From Paracamarosporium sp. OC-R06-R3 (lineage: Eukaryota; Ascomycota; Dothideomycetes; Pleosporales; Didymosphaeriaceae), in NCBI GenBank assembly GCA_019828545.1, contig JACVRA010000328.1, positions 61,163-125,162 on the forward strand: DNA of 64,000 nt. The letters run 5' to 3'. Positions 47,182-60,096 of the stretch are shown piece after piece. The number at the start of each line of letters is the position of its first letter. Position 1 is the first letter of the stretch. The position numbers and the translations under genes are program-made. The notes below the pieces were generated by a model, which worked only from the letters and a program-made list of their open reading frames with translations, was not told the origin of the DNA and did not search any database.

Positions 47182-48863
47182 ATGGCGGCCGACCAACCCG
47201 AACTCGCCACCGAGAAACAGCATGTTGTCTCCAACGAGCTTGAGAGCTCTGGCACCAGCTCTCCCGGCGAGTTCTATGATGACCTGCCCGACCCCGATGC
47301 CGGCAAGAGTGACGAGGAGCGCGCCCGCCTTGTACGACCTCTCCTCCTCTTCCTCCACTTCCTTTCTAACAAGCCCTAGGACAAGGCGCTGGTGCGCAAG
47401 ATAGATCTGTGGCTAGTCCCATGGCTCTCGCTCTTGTATCTTCTGTCTTTCTTGGACCGAACCAACATTGGCAATGCGAAGACGGCCGGACTGCAGGAGG
47501 GCATTGGCATGAAAGGCCGTGACTACAACAATGCCTTGACTATCTTCTTCATCTCGTACGCAGGTGCTGAGCCCGTCACCAACATTCTCCTCAAGCGCTA
47601 CTCGCCCCGCGTCTTCTTTACCACCATCATCATCGCTTGGGGTGCCATCATGACCGTCATGGGTTGCGTTCAGAACCAGGCCGGACTTCTTGCGTGCCGT
47701 TGGTTCCTTGGTCTTACCGAGGCTGGACTGTTCCCTGGTGTCAACTACTACCTTTCGTAAGTAAATTGTAGCCAAAAACAGCCAGTTGTGAAGCATTGCT
47801 AACGCAGCCCAAGTTGTTGGTACAAGCGGCAAGAGCTTGGTTTCCGTGCTGCACTCTTCTTCTCCGCTGCAGCCTTGGCTGGATCCTTCGGTGGTCTTCT
47901 TGCCGCCGCTATCATTCAGATGGAGGGTGTTGGTAAATACGAAGGATGGCGCTGGATTTGTGAGTAGTGTCCAATGTCGGTTTCCGAATCATCTAATGCT
48001 TGGCAGTCATTCTCGAAGGTCTCATGACTGTTATCGTCGGCCTTTTCTGTTGGTGGATGGTGTTCAACTTCCCAGACACTGCGGGCTTCCTGACTCCTGA
48101 CGAAAGACTGCGAGCCCAGCGTCGTCTCCGCGCTGACAACCAGACGCGTGCCGAGTCCGAGAAGATCAGTCGCAAATATGTTTTCCAGGCTGTGAGGGAT
48201 TGGAAGACGTGGGCCTACGCCCTGCAGTACATGGGTTGCCTGTGCCCGCTATACTCGTTCTCGCTCTTCTTGCCGACCATTCTCCAAGATGGCATGCACT
48301 ACAAGGGAACTCACCTACAGCTCATGTCTGTACCGCCGTATGCCGTTGCCGCGGCTATGACTGTTTTCGTCGGATGGTTTGCCGACCGTACCAAGTGGCG
48401 TGGCTACTCCAACATGGCTGTCTCCCTGATGGGCTGCGTCGGTTTTGCCATGTTGCTCGCCAGCGAGAACCCGCACGTCCAGTACGCCGGAACTTTCTTG
48501 GGTGCCGCTGGCATCTATCCCACGGTACCAAACACGCTGACATGGGCATCCAACAACGTCGAGGGTTCGCTCAAGCGAGGTGTCATGGTCGGCATAGTCG
48601 TCGGATGGGGTAACATGAACGGTGTCGTCTCCTCGAACATCTACATGGCGCCACAAAAGCCGCGGTACTGGACTGGCCACGGCACTGTGCTTGGATACAT
48701 GTTCGTGTGCCTTTTCGGAGGAAGTGTTATCACGCATGTCTTGTTGAGGCGCGAGAACCATTTGCGCAAGACGGGAAGGCGCGACAACCTGATCGAAGGA
48801 AAGAGCGAGGAGGAAATCAGAGATCTCGGCGACGTTCGCCCTGACTTTATTTACACCACGTAG
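47182..48863 (+). CDS. MFS permease of the Dal5 / allantoate-nicotinate anion:cation symporter family
   Basis: Exons 47182-47331, 47380-47756, 47808-47959 and 48007-48863 (introns 47-51 bp) give 511 residues. A 50-residue acidic cytosolic N-terminus precedes twelve predicted helices. Helix 1 is KIDLWLVPWLSLLYLLSFLD followed by RTNIGNAK, the family signature. The later CRWFLGLTEAGLFPGVNYYL and FNFPDTAGFL segments are also typical. The C-terminus is short and basic. Members import allantoate, ureidosuccinate, nicotinate, pantothenate, biotin or other carboxylates with protons; the substrate cannot be assigned. The start codon has a good context (CATCAACATGG). Confidence 0.92.
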
Positions 48864-50166
48864 ACGACGCCGATCCTTTGGTGGTTGGGGGGCGGGATTA
48901 TGCGCATGGTTTGACGGTTGCAGGACCGGCCTCATGGAACCGTTGTTCTAGGAATAATAGATGTAATAGGTCGAGGGATGGTCAAAACGAAGGCACACGT
49001 AGAAGATTCTGTAGCAAAAACATCTTGCTTTCCCGATTGCCCTGATTTCTCATATTTCACAGCTCTTTTGGGTCCCAACTCCCGTCGCCGGTTCTTTCTG
49101 CGTTCGCGCTGTCGTCCTTGGATCCATGACCATCGGAGCTCCGGTTCCCGCCTGGGCACCTGTCGGACGCAGATGAGCAAGGCGGTGAGATGCGTACCTC
49201 ATGGTGGCGTTCTCCATGCATTGGTGTTGTTTTGTAGCGTCCCAGAGGATTTGTTTGTAGACACGTCCACGACCTCGGTCGACCCGTCACATCCGCCCAT
49301 TGCTAGGCTAGCATATCCGGTTCCGCCCGTCCGAACAACCGTTCGCCCCGGACCCACACCACAGCGCCGCCGACCTTACGGGTGGAGAAATATGCACTCC
49401 GCTATTCGAGTGCGATATCGATAGGAGGGGAGGTGTTATGCGAGTAAGCACGACCGCGGCCGGGAGACTGCGCGAAGAGCAGAAGCAATAGCTCAAGTTA
49501 CAACTTCTTGGAGAGAAGCAAAGACTAAACGTAGCAACGTCGACCGCACGAAGTCATATTAAGCTTTTTCCTCCCACGCGAGCCAGATGCGAGAACCGGT
49601 GATCCCATCATGCATACAAATGCTGCTACAGGCCACAGCGTTGGCCAAATCATGCCCCCAGCAAGCCGCTGCTAACTATCTCCGCGGAGATGCTAACCTG
49701 ACTCTGCTCTACCCTGATCATCACCACGAAACTCACAAATACACTTGACGAAGAGAAGAACGTCCACAAGATATACATCCATGAGCACGCAATTCAACGA
49801 ATAGGACTAAACTCAACTACGATGTTGAGAGCACAAGATATGTGTATCTGAAATCGTGCTTGGAGATATCATGAAAGAGATGATCTATGTTATTAGGAAG
49901 CAATGCCTTGCACCTGAGTGGAAATCAAAGCGCCTGAAATACCGAATTTGCAGCCCCTGCTCACGCCAGGAGACCAAAATAAAATGTTCCTGGTACGCCA
50001 TGCTGTACCGCATTAAACAATCACGCCTAGCCACATGGGACTCAAGGAGGATGAAAATGCTACCAAATCTCCGCATCTCATGCAGCATCCAAGCTCCGCC
50101 CGAGTCTTCTAGAACCGCACCTTTATGCCCAAATATTCTCCATGATTGCGGTTCCAGACGACTAGT
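48864..50166. other. Intergenic between convergent genes, 1.3 kb
   Basis: It lies between the 3' ends of the permease and the SNF2 gene. No supported gene. Short frames here have no domain character. Confidence 0.5.
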
Positions 50167-53100
50167 TTACCTGAACAGCGAACGAAGATCCTCAAGTCTC
50201 TGCTTCGCTGCCTGCTCCTTCGTGCTCTTTTCACGTGCCATGGTCAAATCGGCAAGTGCCTTCTTCTTACGCTGCAAATCCAGCATCTTCTCTTCGAAGC
50301 TATTCTCCATGATGAAGCGCTTGATAGTGACCGGACGAGTCTGACCTAGGCGGTGTACACGATCGACAGCTTGTGCCTCGGCAGCGGGGTTGAACTGTGG
50401 CTCCATCACAAATGCCTTGTTTGCCTTCGTGAGGTTGAGACCAAGACCTCCGGCGCCGATGGATACCAAAATAATTGTCACAGAGTCATCCTTGTCGAAG
50501 GCTTCGAGGGAGCGGTTGCGCGCTTCACGGGGCATACGGCCATCGAGCCGGACGTACTTATGGCCATTGTTGCTCAGCGCAATCTCAATGAGATCCAAAT
50601 GGGTGGTCCATGTTGAGAATACGACGCTGTGGTACTGTTAGCATTTGCAATGAAACTTATTGAGATATACAGTTACCTCTTAATGGGAGCTTCCGCCGGA
50701 TTATCATCACTCCAAGCACGGTGTTGAGCAAGATCCTCCAGCAGTGCTTTCGTCTTCGTGGAAGGCCCAGTGTAGGTGCCAATTTTCTTTGCTAGCTTGG
50801 GATCCCGCTTCAAGCGCTCCTGCTCCTCCAAGTATGCTGCATAGTCCGACTTCTTCAACTCAAATAAGATCGGTGTAATTCGAGTATCACAAAAAGGACA
50901 TGAGCAGAGTCCCTCCATTGTGGTACTCTTGGCAAGTTCCTGCCGGAGCGCCCGCGTATGCTTTGCGCAAACGATATGGTAACAAGAGGTCATGCAGCCA
51001 GAAAGGTCAGCTTTAGCATCCTCCTCATCATCATCTTCGCCGTCGTTGGAAGCGAGCTTGACTCGGCAGTCAGGATAGGCACACCCGTCACTGTCAGTCT
51101 GACGGAATAACTCAAGCATGTCGTACGCTTGATGACGGTTGATTGTTGCTGCATCGGTGCTGTCGTCGTCGGCGATCTCCATCGGATTATCGTAGGTCAT
51201 GCCATCGGTCAGTTTCAACGCTTCCTCATTCAAAAGGTCGCGACCGTGGGCGCATATGAGTCGTAAATTAGTAATCGCCGTAAGGATACGAGCGTACGAT
51301 TTTCCACCCATCTTATCCCCAGAAGTGACTGCGTTGACCTTGCGAGACGAATCCGCTTCAAACCAGTCGTGAAGCTTCTGTTCGTCCTTGGAGAATCGTA
51401 ACCGGACAACTTGATCAACTCGAGAAGGCAGCTCGATCTCGAGCACCTTCTCCTTGATTCGTCGAAGAGTTACAGAGCTGACAAGGAGTTGCAGCCGCGG
51501 GACAACATCAGGATCAGCGTTTTTGAAAGGAGCCAGGATAAACTGATTGAAGCCAGCCGCATTGTCGAAAGGATGAAGATGAAGGAAACGGAATAAAGCT
51601 CCAAGGTCCTATGAGGCATTAGTATGGATATTTCCGAGCATTATCACGTTGCATGCTTACATCAAGTCGGTTTTGGACTGGCGTGCCAGTTACAGCCCAC
51701 CTCCGCTGACCTGGCAATGAGCAAGCGGCAATGGATTGCTTCGTGCTAGTATTTCGGATTGCGTGAGCTTCGTCCAATACGATCCGGAACCAATTGATTC
51801 TCGGAAGTGGTACAGCCTTGTCAGCATAATCGGCTGAGATCATGTTGTAGGTTGTTATCACAAGATCATGGTTGGCGAGGAATTGGGGCGAGAGGGTTGC
51901 GCGAGACTTCCCGTGGTAGTTGATCCACTTGAGGCCTCGCCCGGCCGGAAAATGGCGCTCCAGCTGATCCTTCCAGTTGTACATGGTACTGAGAGGGCAT
52001 ACTAGTAACGTACCTCGGGAATTGATGGTCGGATTAATCACAGAACTCGGGTTAATTGTAGGTTTTTTGTGTTCGAAAATGGAAGCAGCTGCCCGGGATT
52101 CGTCATCAGCAACCAGAGACAAAATGCTAAGCGTTTTTCCAAGACCCATTTCATCAGCAAGGATGCCTCCGCGGCAATCTGCGGGCCGGGTGGGCTTCTC
52201 GTCTCCAGTGATTACATGGGCGTAGTACTTGTGACCGTTGTCTCGATACTTCGGTTGCCATAGTGAATCTTTCCGTTGGTCGGCTTCTTCACCCTCCCAC
52301 ACTTGCTCTTTGTCCCAAAGGAAAAACAGCGCTTGCTTTTGGTGCTTGTAAAGTGGTGTTTTCACAGTTGAAGAAGGTGTCCTCAGTGGGAGCTCCTCCA
52401 CATCGCCAATGGTATCGAACATATTTTGTACATCGCTGCGAATTTCCTCATTCGACCGTAAGACAAACGAACTACTAGCGTAACTGGGACGCGGCGGCTC
52501 GAAAGTAGGTTGTGCAGTATCTGTAATATTCCAGTGGTGGTGAGTTTGAGGGTTGAAGTAGTCGTGGCGTTGTAGCTCGTATAGCGGGTCATCAAGAAAG
52601 ATTTTGCACCTCTGGAGATGGTTTCCTAGATCTCGGGCGAATCTGCGAGGACAATACAGTTGAAACGTCATGTTGAGAAGTGTACTAATGGGCGAACCCG
52701 GTGGTCCTTCGTTGGGCGTTTTGCGACGGGGTTCCGTCCAAGCCATCCACTTCATGCCTGTGGACTTTGCACTGTCCATGAGTGGAGCGAGACTTGCCGC
52801 AGTCTTCATATCGATCCTACCGAACTCCCTGCCAGATGCGTCTACGGCCAAGATCAATGCATTATTTCTGTCGCCGCCTCCGCGACGAAAGGAAATCTTG
52901 ATGCGGCTCTGCTGTCCGTGATTGCCTTGATGTTTCTTTGGGTCCGGGAACGGCACCCGATGAGCCTGAATGTATATCTGACGAATGCGGCCAATGCAAA
53001 TCACTTGATCTGAATTATCCTGGACGATTTGAACGTCGGTGTCTTCATCGTCGCCTGCAAATCGATCAGTATCACATATAACCTTGGGTAGCGCAAAATC

Positions 53101-53711
53101 TTACTCATTGTGAGGTCGATGGCAAGGTTGGTTTGTGGGATTGGAGTAGCTTGCCCGCTACGCTGTTTGTCCAATTCCAGCACGCTCGCACCTCCAAAGC
53201 TCGCTGAAGAAGGGTTCTTCTTTTTGTGATTGTCTTCAGTTTTGACCTTCTTCGCGGGTGACGCGGTGCGCTCGTGCAGGTTGTGCAAGCGCTCGACCAA
53301 CGTTCGTTGACCCGGAGCTTCTTGATCAATCTCCCGACCGCGTTCGGGTTCTTGCTCAGCTGCCGGGCGTTTTGATACTGACCTGGGATTGAGAAGTGTG
53401 CGAGGGTCGAATTGTTGCGGTTGATATTGCGGGGTAGGCGACGGGTGTTGGGGAGCGGCTGCTGGGTCGTTTGCAATTAGTGGCTGATGCACGACATATG
53501 AGTTTAGGAGCTGTTGTTCGTAGTGATCCGGGGCACGTGCGGAGTCGCAGTGGTCCCCCATGGGCGACGACATGATCTCTGGCGACCAAACAGCCTGGGC
53601 TTGAGACATGGCTGAGTTTTTGGGTGCAGGGTTGAAAGAGGGATAAGAAAGTTGTGGATCGTTACCTCGACGGCGCGCGCCCTTGGGGTCGAGCAAGGCG
53701 GCGGGATTCAT
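50167..53711 (-). CDS. SNF2-family ATPase with RING domain, Rad5/HLTF-like
   Basis: Four exons (53105-53711, 51661-53054, 50677-51608, 50167-50626) with introns of 50-52 bp give 1130 residues. The first 200 are disordered (Pro/Gln-rich; starts MNPAALLDPKGARRR), ending in a basic nuclear-signal-like patch (SPAKKVKTED). A possible HIRAN-like region follows (about 220-310; CIGRIRQIYIQAHRVPFPDP). The helicase core has DEMGLGKT (about 503-510), DEAH (about 630), TGTPVQN, SIGAGGLGLNLTKANKAF and QAVDRVHRLGQTRPV. A RING-type Cys/His cluster (CAYPDCRV...CYHIVCAKH...CPFC, about 840-905) is inserted between the helicase lobes, as in Rad5, HLTF and Rad16. This suggests a nuclear ATPase with ubiquitin-ligase activity in DNA damage tolerance. 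Several fungal paralogs exist, so a one-to-one RAD5 call is not made. An upstream in-frame start (53744) is less likely. Confidence 0.9.
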
Positions 53712-54571
53712 GATTATATACCATACACAGTAATACAGATACAACAGTCAAGGTGAGAGTCCGGTGTCAGGCGTCAAGTAAGAGAAGGATCAACGCGGTA
53801 ACGGTTGGAGTGTGGTATCGGCGTCGCCAGCATGTGGCCGCCAAGCCTCCACGCCTGGACGTTGTCTGCAGTGAACGAAACGTCAGTTATCGGTCGAATC
53901 TCCAGCTCTTTCCCAGACTTCTGAACACACTACAATGCTAGATCTCTCCACCGGCAGGGGTTTCGGCCCACACAGCGGCGCGAGGTGCCGCTTTGGAGCT
54001 CGCTATCAGAGATACAAGTCAGGTGGGCGAGCGAGAAGAGGCGGGCGTCGAAGATAGCGACGCGACAGCCCGAGAGCAATGACCATCAACATTCCAGGTC
54101 GTACACTGAACAGCAAGAGAAAGATCACGTCGCAATGCGACAAGGCGGGTGCCGATGAGAAGACTGCTGCCTTTCACGCAGAGGTAGAGGTCAGCGATTT
54201 TCCAGCGCCACCGTGGCTAGTAGCGGTCCGTGCGACGTCTACAGTGGTCATCTGACCCCTCCATGACTGCGCTTTCGGCAATTCTGTTGATATGGCAGGA
54301 AAAATAAAGTCGACATGATCAGGTCAAATGACTCGCCCCTCAAAGGGTCCCCAGGGGAGCCGTGGGCTCAGTGCAACCGCCTGTTATCGAGACACGCTCG
54401 GCGGCATGCAGTGCGACGCCCTGCGAGGTTCTGACAGTGGGACAGTGGGGGTCCAGCATCTATATTGCTACACATGGCCAAGCGGCCCAAGACAAACGCC
54501 ACATATGCAACCATGCAGACCACAACGCCGCCCAATGCAAGCCCTTCGTCGGGCTGCGTGCCCATCGTACA
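53712..54571. other. Intergenic, 860 bp
   Basis: Promoter side of the SNF2 gene and 3' flank of LSB6. No supported gene on either strand. Confidence 0.45.
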
Positions 54572-56927
54572 TCAACACCAAGTGAATACCGGGTTCTTAG
54601 CCTTGACCATCTCCAGCCGCTCAACAATGACGCGCTTGCTGTTCCCGTCCATGTCCTCGTTCGCCGCGTATCCGAGGTCGCCCTCGTCGTCGTCTTCGCC
54701 CACGAACAGCCCGCCATGTCCGCGCCGAGAGGAGAGCGAGAATCTGCGGTGATGCCTCCGTGTCTCTTGATCGCGGTGTCGAGGTGCGTCGTAGCTCATG
54801 CGCGTCCTGTGAGAAGGCCTTCCATTGCTTTGCATCGACGGCGATCCCGCAACGGTGCGGGAACTCCACGTCACTCCCTGCACCGTAGCAGGAGACTCTG
54901 CTAGTTCTGGCTGCTCTTGTCGTCGCACATCCACGGAGCTAGATTCGCGAGAGAGATTGAAGCGGTTGTCGTTCGCCAGCTCCAGAGGCGGTGAGTTCAT
55001 GAGCAGGTCCGGCTGTGGTCCTTGTGGAGGGGTAGACAGTGCCGTAATATCCATTTCCTCTTCTTCAGCAACCCTTTGCCGGTTTGGCTGGTTTTTGCGT
55101 CGCATTTCTGCTGAGGGTGCACGGAGCGGGACCGCGATGGGGATTTCAACCAAGTCGTCCCATACGCAGACGCGAGCTCTTCGAGTTAGCTCCAGGGGAC
55201 CGTGGTCAGGGTCCTTCAGCGTTTCTACTACGTTCCAGGCTTGGCCCTTCATGACTGCAATTTGTTTTGCGTACATGCGCTCTTTGAAGTCCTCGTCTTG
55301 TGTGAAGCATTTGCGCAAAGCTGCCTGGGTCTCAGCCCACCACTGCTTCGAGGTTAACAGGGGAAGGAAATGGCGTCGAGTGGCTTCGGAAAATGGCTGC
55401 CCGATTAGTGAAACTGGTAAGAATAGCCAACCGAACGGATAGCTTCGCCACTGTATCCAAGATTAGCTCAGTGCTTGCCTATCAGAGTGAACCTCTTACC
55501 GCATCAGGGTGCTTCCACGGCCATGACAGACTATTGTCGATGGCACCAATCGTTATCGCCGGCGTGGGACCATTGGCCATAGGCGTAGTTGACCTGCTTG
55601 TGGCTTTCATGGGCTCCCGTCGACCGTATGGATCGGCTTCAGACATGGATTGTTTCGTGTAAATGCTGGGCACAGCCTCTTGTTCATCATCTAGATGACC
55701 ATTCGTTCTGGGCGGCTCAGCAACAATACTTGCCTCTTGAGACTTTTGATCGATTCTGATCATCCAGTTGTCCAAGCCTCTGTCAGTGTTACGCATGATA
55801 TAATCCAATATGACCAATTTCTCGAGCTGCTCGCGGAAAGACTGCTGTAGTCCCTCTGACCAGAAACCTCTTCTGTGCTGCAATTCCGGGGTATTTGATC
55901 GTACCTCTTCCTCGTCTTCATCTTCTGACTGCGGCCCGCTGGGTCTACACTCTTCGGCCCATCTACGTTTCTTTTTTCTCCGCGCATTGTTGAGACTTGC
56001 GTTGTTTTGGTCCGGCCAAGGATGTTCTTTTAGGAAGATATTTGCGTCCTTGAAACCCTTTAAAAATACCTGAAAACTGCCCGCTTTCTCCGGAAACGGC
56101 TTCTTCTTTCTGTAATATGCCCTTCTATCCCAAAAATCATAATGAAAGGATTTAGACGAAAGTGAAACGACTTCAGTGTATGGTACAAGATTCGTGCGCA
56201 GCTGACTGTCTAGGACGTATGCGGCGGCTTCAGAGACGTAGCTCAGGTTCGGGATAAGGCACGCTCGACCGAAGAAGAAGGGGAAAAGGTTCCGATGTAT
56301 CCACTTGGTCCACTTTGGGTTTCGCGACGCGTACGGCTCTTCGTCTTTTGGCTTGAATACACCCACCACCTTGCCCTGCGAGTTGCGCGCGAAGTAGCTG
56401 CCTGAGCTGCCCTGAGTAATCAACTTTGGATGCATGCCTTGTTCTATAGCCACCCTCACGCTCTCCACAATGTCATCGAATTGTAGTTTCGTCATGCGAT
56501 CCGAGGAGCCCTCGTAGTCGAACGTGAGCGTCTCCGCTGTAGCTGGGCGCACCCAGTCAGGTGCTTGAAACACTGAGTGATGGATTTCGAGCGGCTCGTC
56601 ATCCGGCGTATCCTTTTGCTTCTTGATCTTGAATTTCTGTGCAATCTCTTCCGCCCAGCGTTCCAACCGCGCATTTATAGCTTTAATGTCTACCCCCGAA
56701 TTGGTTCGTTGACGACGTCCGACCGTGTTTCTTCGCAGGTTCGGTGACGATTCGCCCGATTGTGGCATGCGCATGCGTGAATCTTTCCTGGGCTGAATGG
56801 GAGCGTAGGAGCTGCCCAGTGTCCGCTCGTGGAACTCATCTTCGGAATCATCATGCGAGTCTTCTTCCTCTTCGGCTTGGGCTATTCGTGCATAACCGGA
56901 ATTGGCTGGCCTCCGGCTTCGAGGCAT
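54572..56927 (-). CDS. LSB6: Lsb6, type II phosphatidylinositol 4-kinase
   Basis: Exons 55500-56927 and 54572-55450 join across a 49-bp intron to give 768 residues. The join rebuilds SLSWPWKHPDA-WRSYPFGWLFLP, a highly conserved stretch of type II PI 4-kinases. The ATP-binding loop is QGSSGSYFARN (about residues 172-182) with the catalytic Lys in VVGVFKPKDEEPY. The catalytic loop is RNTDRGLDNWMIRI (about 379-392). A large acidic/basic insert (KKKRRWAEECRPSG...) precedes it. The final 200 residues are disordered and basic. The kinase makes PI4P on endosome, vacuole and plasma membranes; yeast Lsb6 also binds the actin regulator Las17. The start at 56927 (MPRSRRPANSGYARI) is preferred over 56942. 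The ends of exons are supported by frame and consensus. Confidence 0.93.
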
Positions 56928-57247
56928 CGCGGCAAAATGCAAAAAGGAACGAGAGGAAGTGCAAAGCTGGGGTAATGGAAAGGGAGCCTAGCATGAACTG
57001 GGGATGACGGAACCTGGAAGCTGTCCCAGGAGATCGACCGCTAGTTTCAAACGGCATAGCGCGACATGATCCCATGCGAACACGTGCACATTGATTTCCA
57101 GATGAGCTTTCCCCCGCGAACGACAGAATGCATAGCCAAAAGTTGCAATACGGAGCATCGCAAGAGTGTTTTTACACTATCTATTTGAATACGATTCCGG
57201 AAAGTATGAGCGTGGAGTGTCCGCGCCAAAAGGGTATAACAAGCAGC

Positions 57248-58601
57248 TTAAAACGAATCATCAAGATCAACACGTCGCCGGACCACACTGGGACTATCCT
57301 CGTCCATTCCGCCTGTCGAATCCGTGATATCGCCTCCAGCTGTTAAGAGTAGGTCCTCTACAATGCGCCTACTGGCTTCGCGAGCTGTGAAAACGTCAGA
57401 ACATGTGAACACCATAAACACTTATGCTATGCTTACCAGGCGTCTGTAACAGCTTGCTTTGCGGAACATGGAATTGGACTGTTTTGGGTGGAGAAAAGCC
57501 CAGGTCATCGTCCTCTTCACTATCGCTGTCGAATATACCGCCTCCCGTCTTGGTAGCACTAAAAGTCTGTTTCCCTTTGCCGGGCGTCTGCACGCTCACG
57601 CCGGGCGTGCGCGGAGTCTTTATCGGTGAAAAGATGTCGGCACGCAACTGCGGTGCCGGCGAGGATGGTGGCGATGAATCATCAGCCCAGTCTGGCAGTG
57701 CACTCGTCTTCTCGCGAGGTGTTGGCACACCCCGACGGGCAGTCGCGGGCGTGAAAGCACCTGTCGGTTTGTACTTCCTCGGACTGATGAGCGGGGTTGC
57801 TTGGATTCGGTATGTCTTATCGAGCACATGGTGCAGGAGTGGGCCTTGGTCCAGGGGCGCCCGCTTTCCTGATGTTGGGGGTACAAATGGTGAAGAATCA
57901 AACTGTCCAGTCATGTCCGGTAGAGCCTCCGTCTTGCCAGGCGTTGTAGGTTCAAGCTTGGGTGTGCGAGCCCCCAACACCTCACGCCTAAGGTTCTCGT
58001 ATGGAGAAGAGAACTCGGCAAATTGGGGGTGCTCTCCGCCCTCGGTCGGCGCTCGTGGCGTACTATGGGCATGTGCGAGGGAAGGCGACTCAAGGTCTGA
58101 GGTGTCTTCTAGATCTGCCTGTGAAGAAGGCCGTCGCTGCGGAGTTGTTGCGCCGGTCAAAGTGTCATCGCCCACCGTCTCGTCCTCGTACGTCTGCGAC
58201 TGCTGTGTGAGATCTTCATGGGTAGTCGTTTCGTCAGGATCGGGTGCCTCATAGCCAGATAGGGAGACATTTGCGCTAGCTTCGAAAAATGTCTTCCAAA
58301 ACTGTTGGAGTCAGTCTACGTCCGCAAGCTAGGCCTTCTCGCACAGGTCATTATACCTTCGATCCCTCCCAGACTGCCTCGGAATGTTTGCCATATTGCT
58401 CGACAATGGGAAGAATGCTCGTCGTCACGATTCGGTGGGCACGGCTGAAGTTGTGGTCGATTTCTGGTACTGTGAGCTGCATACGTGGGGCAAGAAAGAT
58501 GCTTGTTTACCCTGTAGCGTCAAGGTAATTGACTGCTCTAGTCGCTCCAATTCTTCTGTGAGCGACAAATTGCGCTGCGGGGCCATGCTTTGGCGAGACA
58601 T
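57248..58601 (-). CDS. ASK1: Ask1, DASH/Dam1 kinetochore complex subunit
   Basis: Four exons (58511-58601, 58357-58469, 57437-58301, 57248-57384) give 401 residues. The N-terminal Ask1 domain is rebuilt over two introns: SLTEELERLEQSITLTLQ, then EIDHNFSRAHRIVTTSILPI and HSEAVWEGSK-FWKTFFEASA. The rest is Pro/Ser/Thr-rich, with many SP/TP sites that fit its known regulation by Cdk1, and motifs PLISPRKYKP and DIFSPIKTPRTPG. The C-terminus (EASRRIVEDLLLTAGGDITD...VDLDDSF) is conserved in fungal Ask1 as I recall. The DASH ring couples kinetochores to microtubules in mitosis. The first intron (58470-58510) is only 41 bp and lacks a clear branch site. The gene is divergent from the dehydrogenase at 59097. 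Confidence 0.92.
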
Positions 58602-59096
58602 GCTGAAGTACGTTGCTTGTTTACCGTAGTGCTGCAGTTGGGCTTCATTGTTGACGCGCTTCGGGACGAACACTCGCGAGATGTGCTAGCGCTGAAGCTG
58701 CAAGCCCGTGCGTCCTCCCCGCCATCACTGCCATCCATGCTACTGGTATTACATCCCGACGTGACGAATGTCAAGTTGGTTTCAATCAAGCTCTCACGTC
58801 GTTTCGAGGATGGGCAGCATCGGGAATTGCAAAGCAACAATGATATGTACAGGACGCAATGACAATGCCTTATTCCCGAGGTGAGGCTCTTTAGCTCCCG
58901 CTTCACACCACCTCGGAGCTATCTTAGCGGAGGAGCGTGAGGGGTTAATGCATGCTCCGCATAGCCGATGAGCTTTCTCGTGCTACTAAATGGAGCGTTG
59001 CGGAGTAGCAGGTAGGTCTCAGGTTGTTGGCACTTGCTACACTACTCTACTCGTGCTCAACTTCACTGTTAGTATTTGTAAACATCATTCTTCATC
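58602..59096. promoter_or_regulatory. Shared divergent promoter region of ASK1 and the dehydrogenase gene
   Basis: 495 bp between opposed start codons. It holds short inverted elements around 58880-58990 (for example CTCCGCTAAG-like and CTTAGCGGAGG segments). No definite transcription factor site can be named. Confidence 0.45.
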
Positions 59097-60096
59097 ATGG
59101 CCTCGCGTATCCCTGCTAGGACTTTATGGCAAGCTTCGTCCAAGCTTACAAGAATACCGCAAATCGTGGCGCCGACACCCAATCTAGTTCGAAGATATGT
59201 CACACCGACAATGGAGCAACAGAACCGTACAGCAATCGTCACCGGGTCAGCACGCGGAATGTGAGGCTTTAGTCGAATCACGAGTGTAAATCGATCTAAC
59301 TTTCACAGCGGCAAGGCAATTGCTCTTCGGCTTGCCCAGGACGGCTACGACATCTGCGTGAACGACATCTCCGCAAATCAATCAGAAGCCGAGGCAGTAG
59401 CCAAAGAGATCAAGAGCATGGGAAGACGCGCAATCGCAGTCTCAGCCGACGTCTCAAACCTATCAGAAGTACAGAAGCTAGTAGAGACAAGTGCCAACGA
59501 GCTCGGACCGCTCAACACAATGGTTGCCAACGCGGGTATTGCCCAAGTCAAGGCACTGCTCGATCTAACAGAGCACGACTTGAAGCGAATGTTTGAGGTT
59601 AACGGTATACTAATCTTGTTTTCGTCTTTCTTCAACACACTGATGGCCTGTAGTCTTCGGTGTATTCAATTGTTACACCACAGCTGCCAAACAGATGATC
59701 AAGCAAGGCCATGGAGGCAAACTCCTCGGCGCCGCATCCATCGTAGCTTTCAAGCCCTTTTCCTTGCTCTCGCACTATAGCGCCTCCAAATGGGCCGTGC
59801 GTGGCATGACACAAGCTTTTGCAATGGAAATGGCAGAGCACAAGATCACCGTCAATGCATATGCGCCCGGTATCGTCGGGACCGCAATGTGGGATCTTAT
59901 CGACGAGGAGCTAGGAAAGAAAAAAGGAGCTAAGAAGGGCGATACGATCAAAAAATATACGGGTGAGCTGATCGCTCTAGGACGAACGAGTGTACCAGAA
60001 GATGTGAGCAGTACGGTAAGTTTCTTATGTAGTAAGGATTCGGATTATATGACAGGGCAGACCATCGTTATTGACGGAGGAATCATCTTTACGTAG
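59097..60096 (+). CDS. Short-chain dehydrogenase/reductase, diacetyl/acetoin reductase-like, with probable mitochondrial leader
   Basis: Exons 59097-59260, 59309-59604 and 59654-60096 (introns 48-49 bp) give 300 residues. The classical SDR core follows a 38-residue leader. Motifs are the cofactor loop TGSARGIGKA (about 49-58), NAG, catalytic Ser182 in AASIVAF, Tyr195 and Lys199 in YSASK, and APGIVGTAMW. The end (TGQTIVIDGGIIFT) is typical. Overall it resembles (S)-acetoin-forming diacetyl reductases of the SDR family. The leader MASRIPARTLWQASSKLTRI is rich in Arg/Lys/Ser and free of acidic residues, fitting a mitochondrial targeting sequence. A second Met (MEQQNRTAIVTG) just before the core could give a cytosolic form by leaky scanning. 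Substrate is inferred only from general resemblance. Confidence 0.85.

Noticed and set aside
54328..54904. Plus-strand frames before LSB6
   Set aside because: Antisense to the LSB6 3' exon or in its flank, with no domain or splice support.
57424..58254. Plus-strand frame of 276 codons
   Set aside because: Antisense of ASK1; composition (Cys/Ser/Gly-rich) is that of a shadow.
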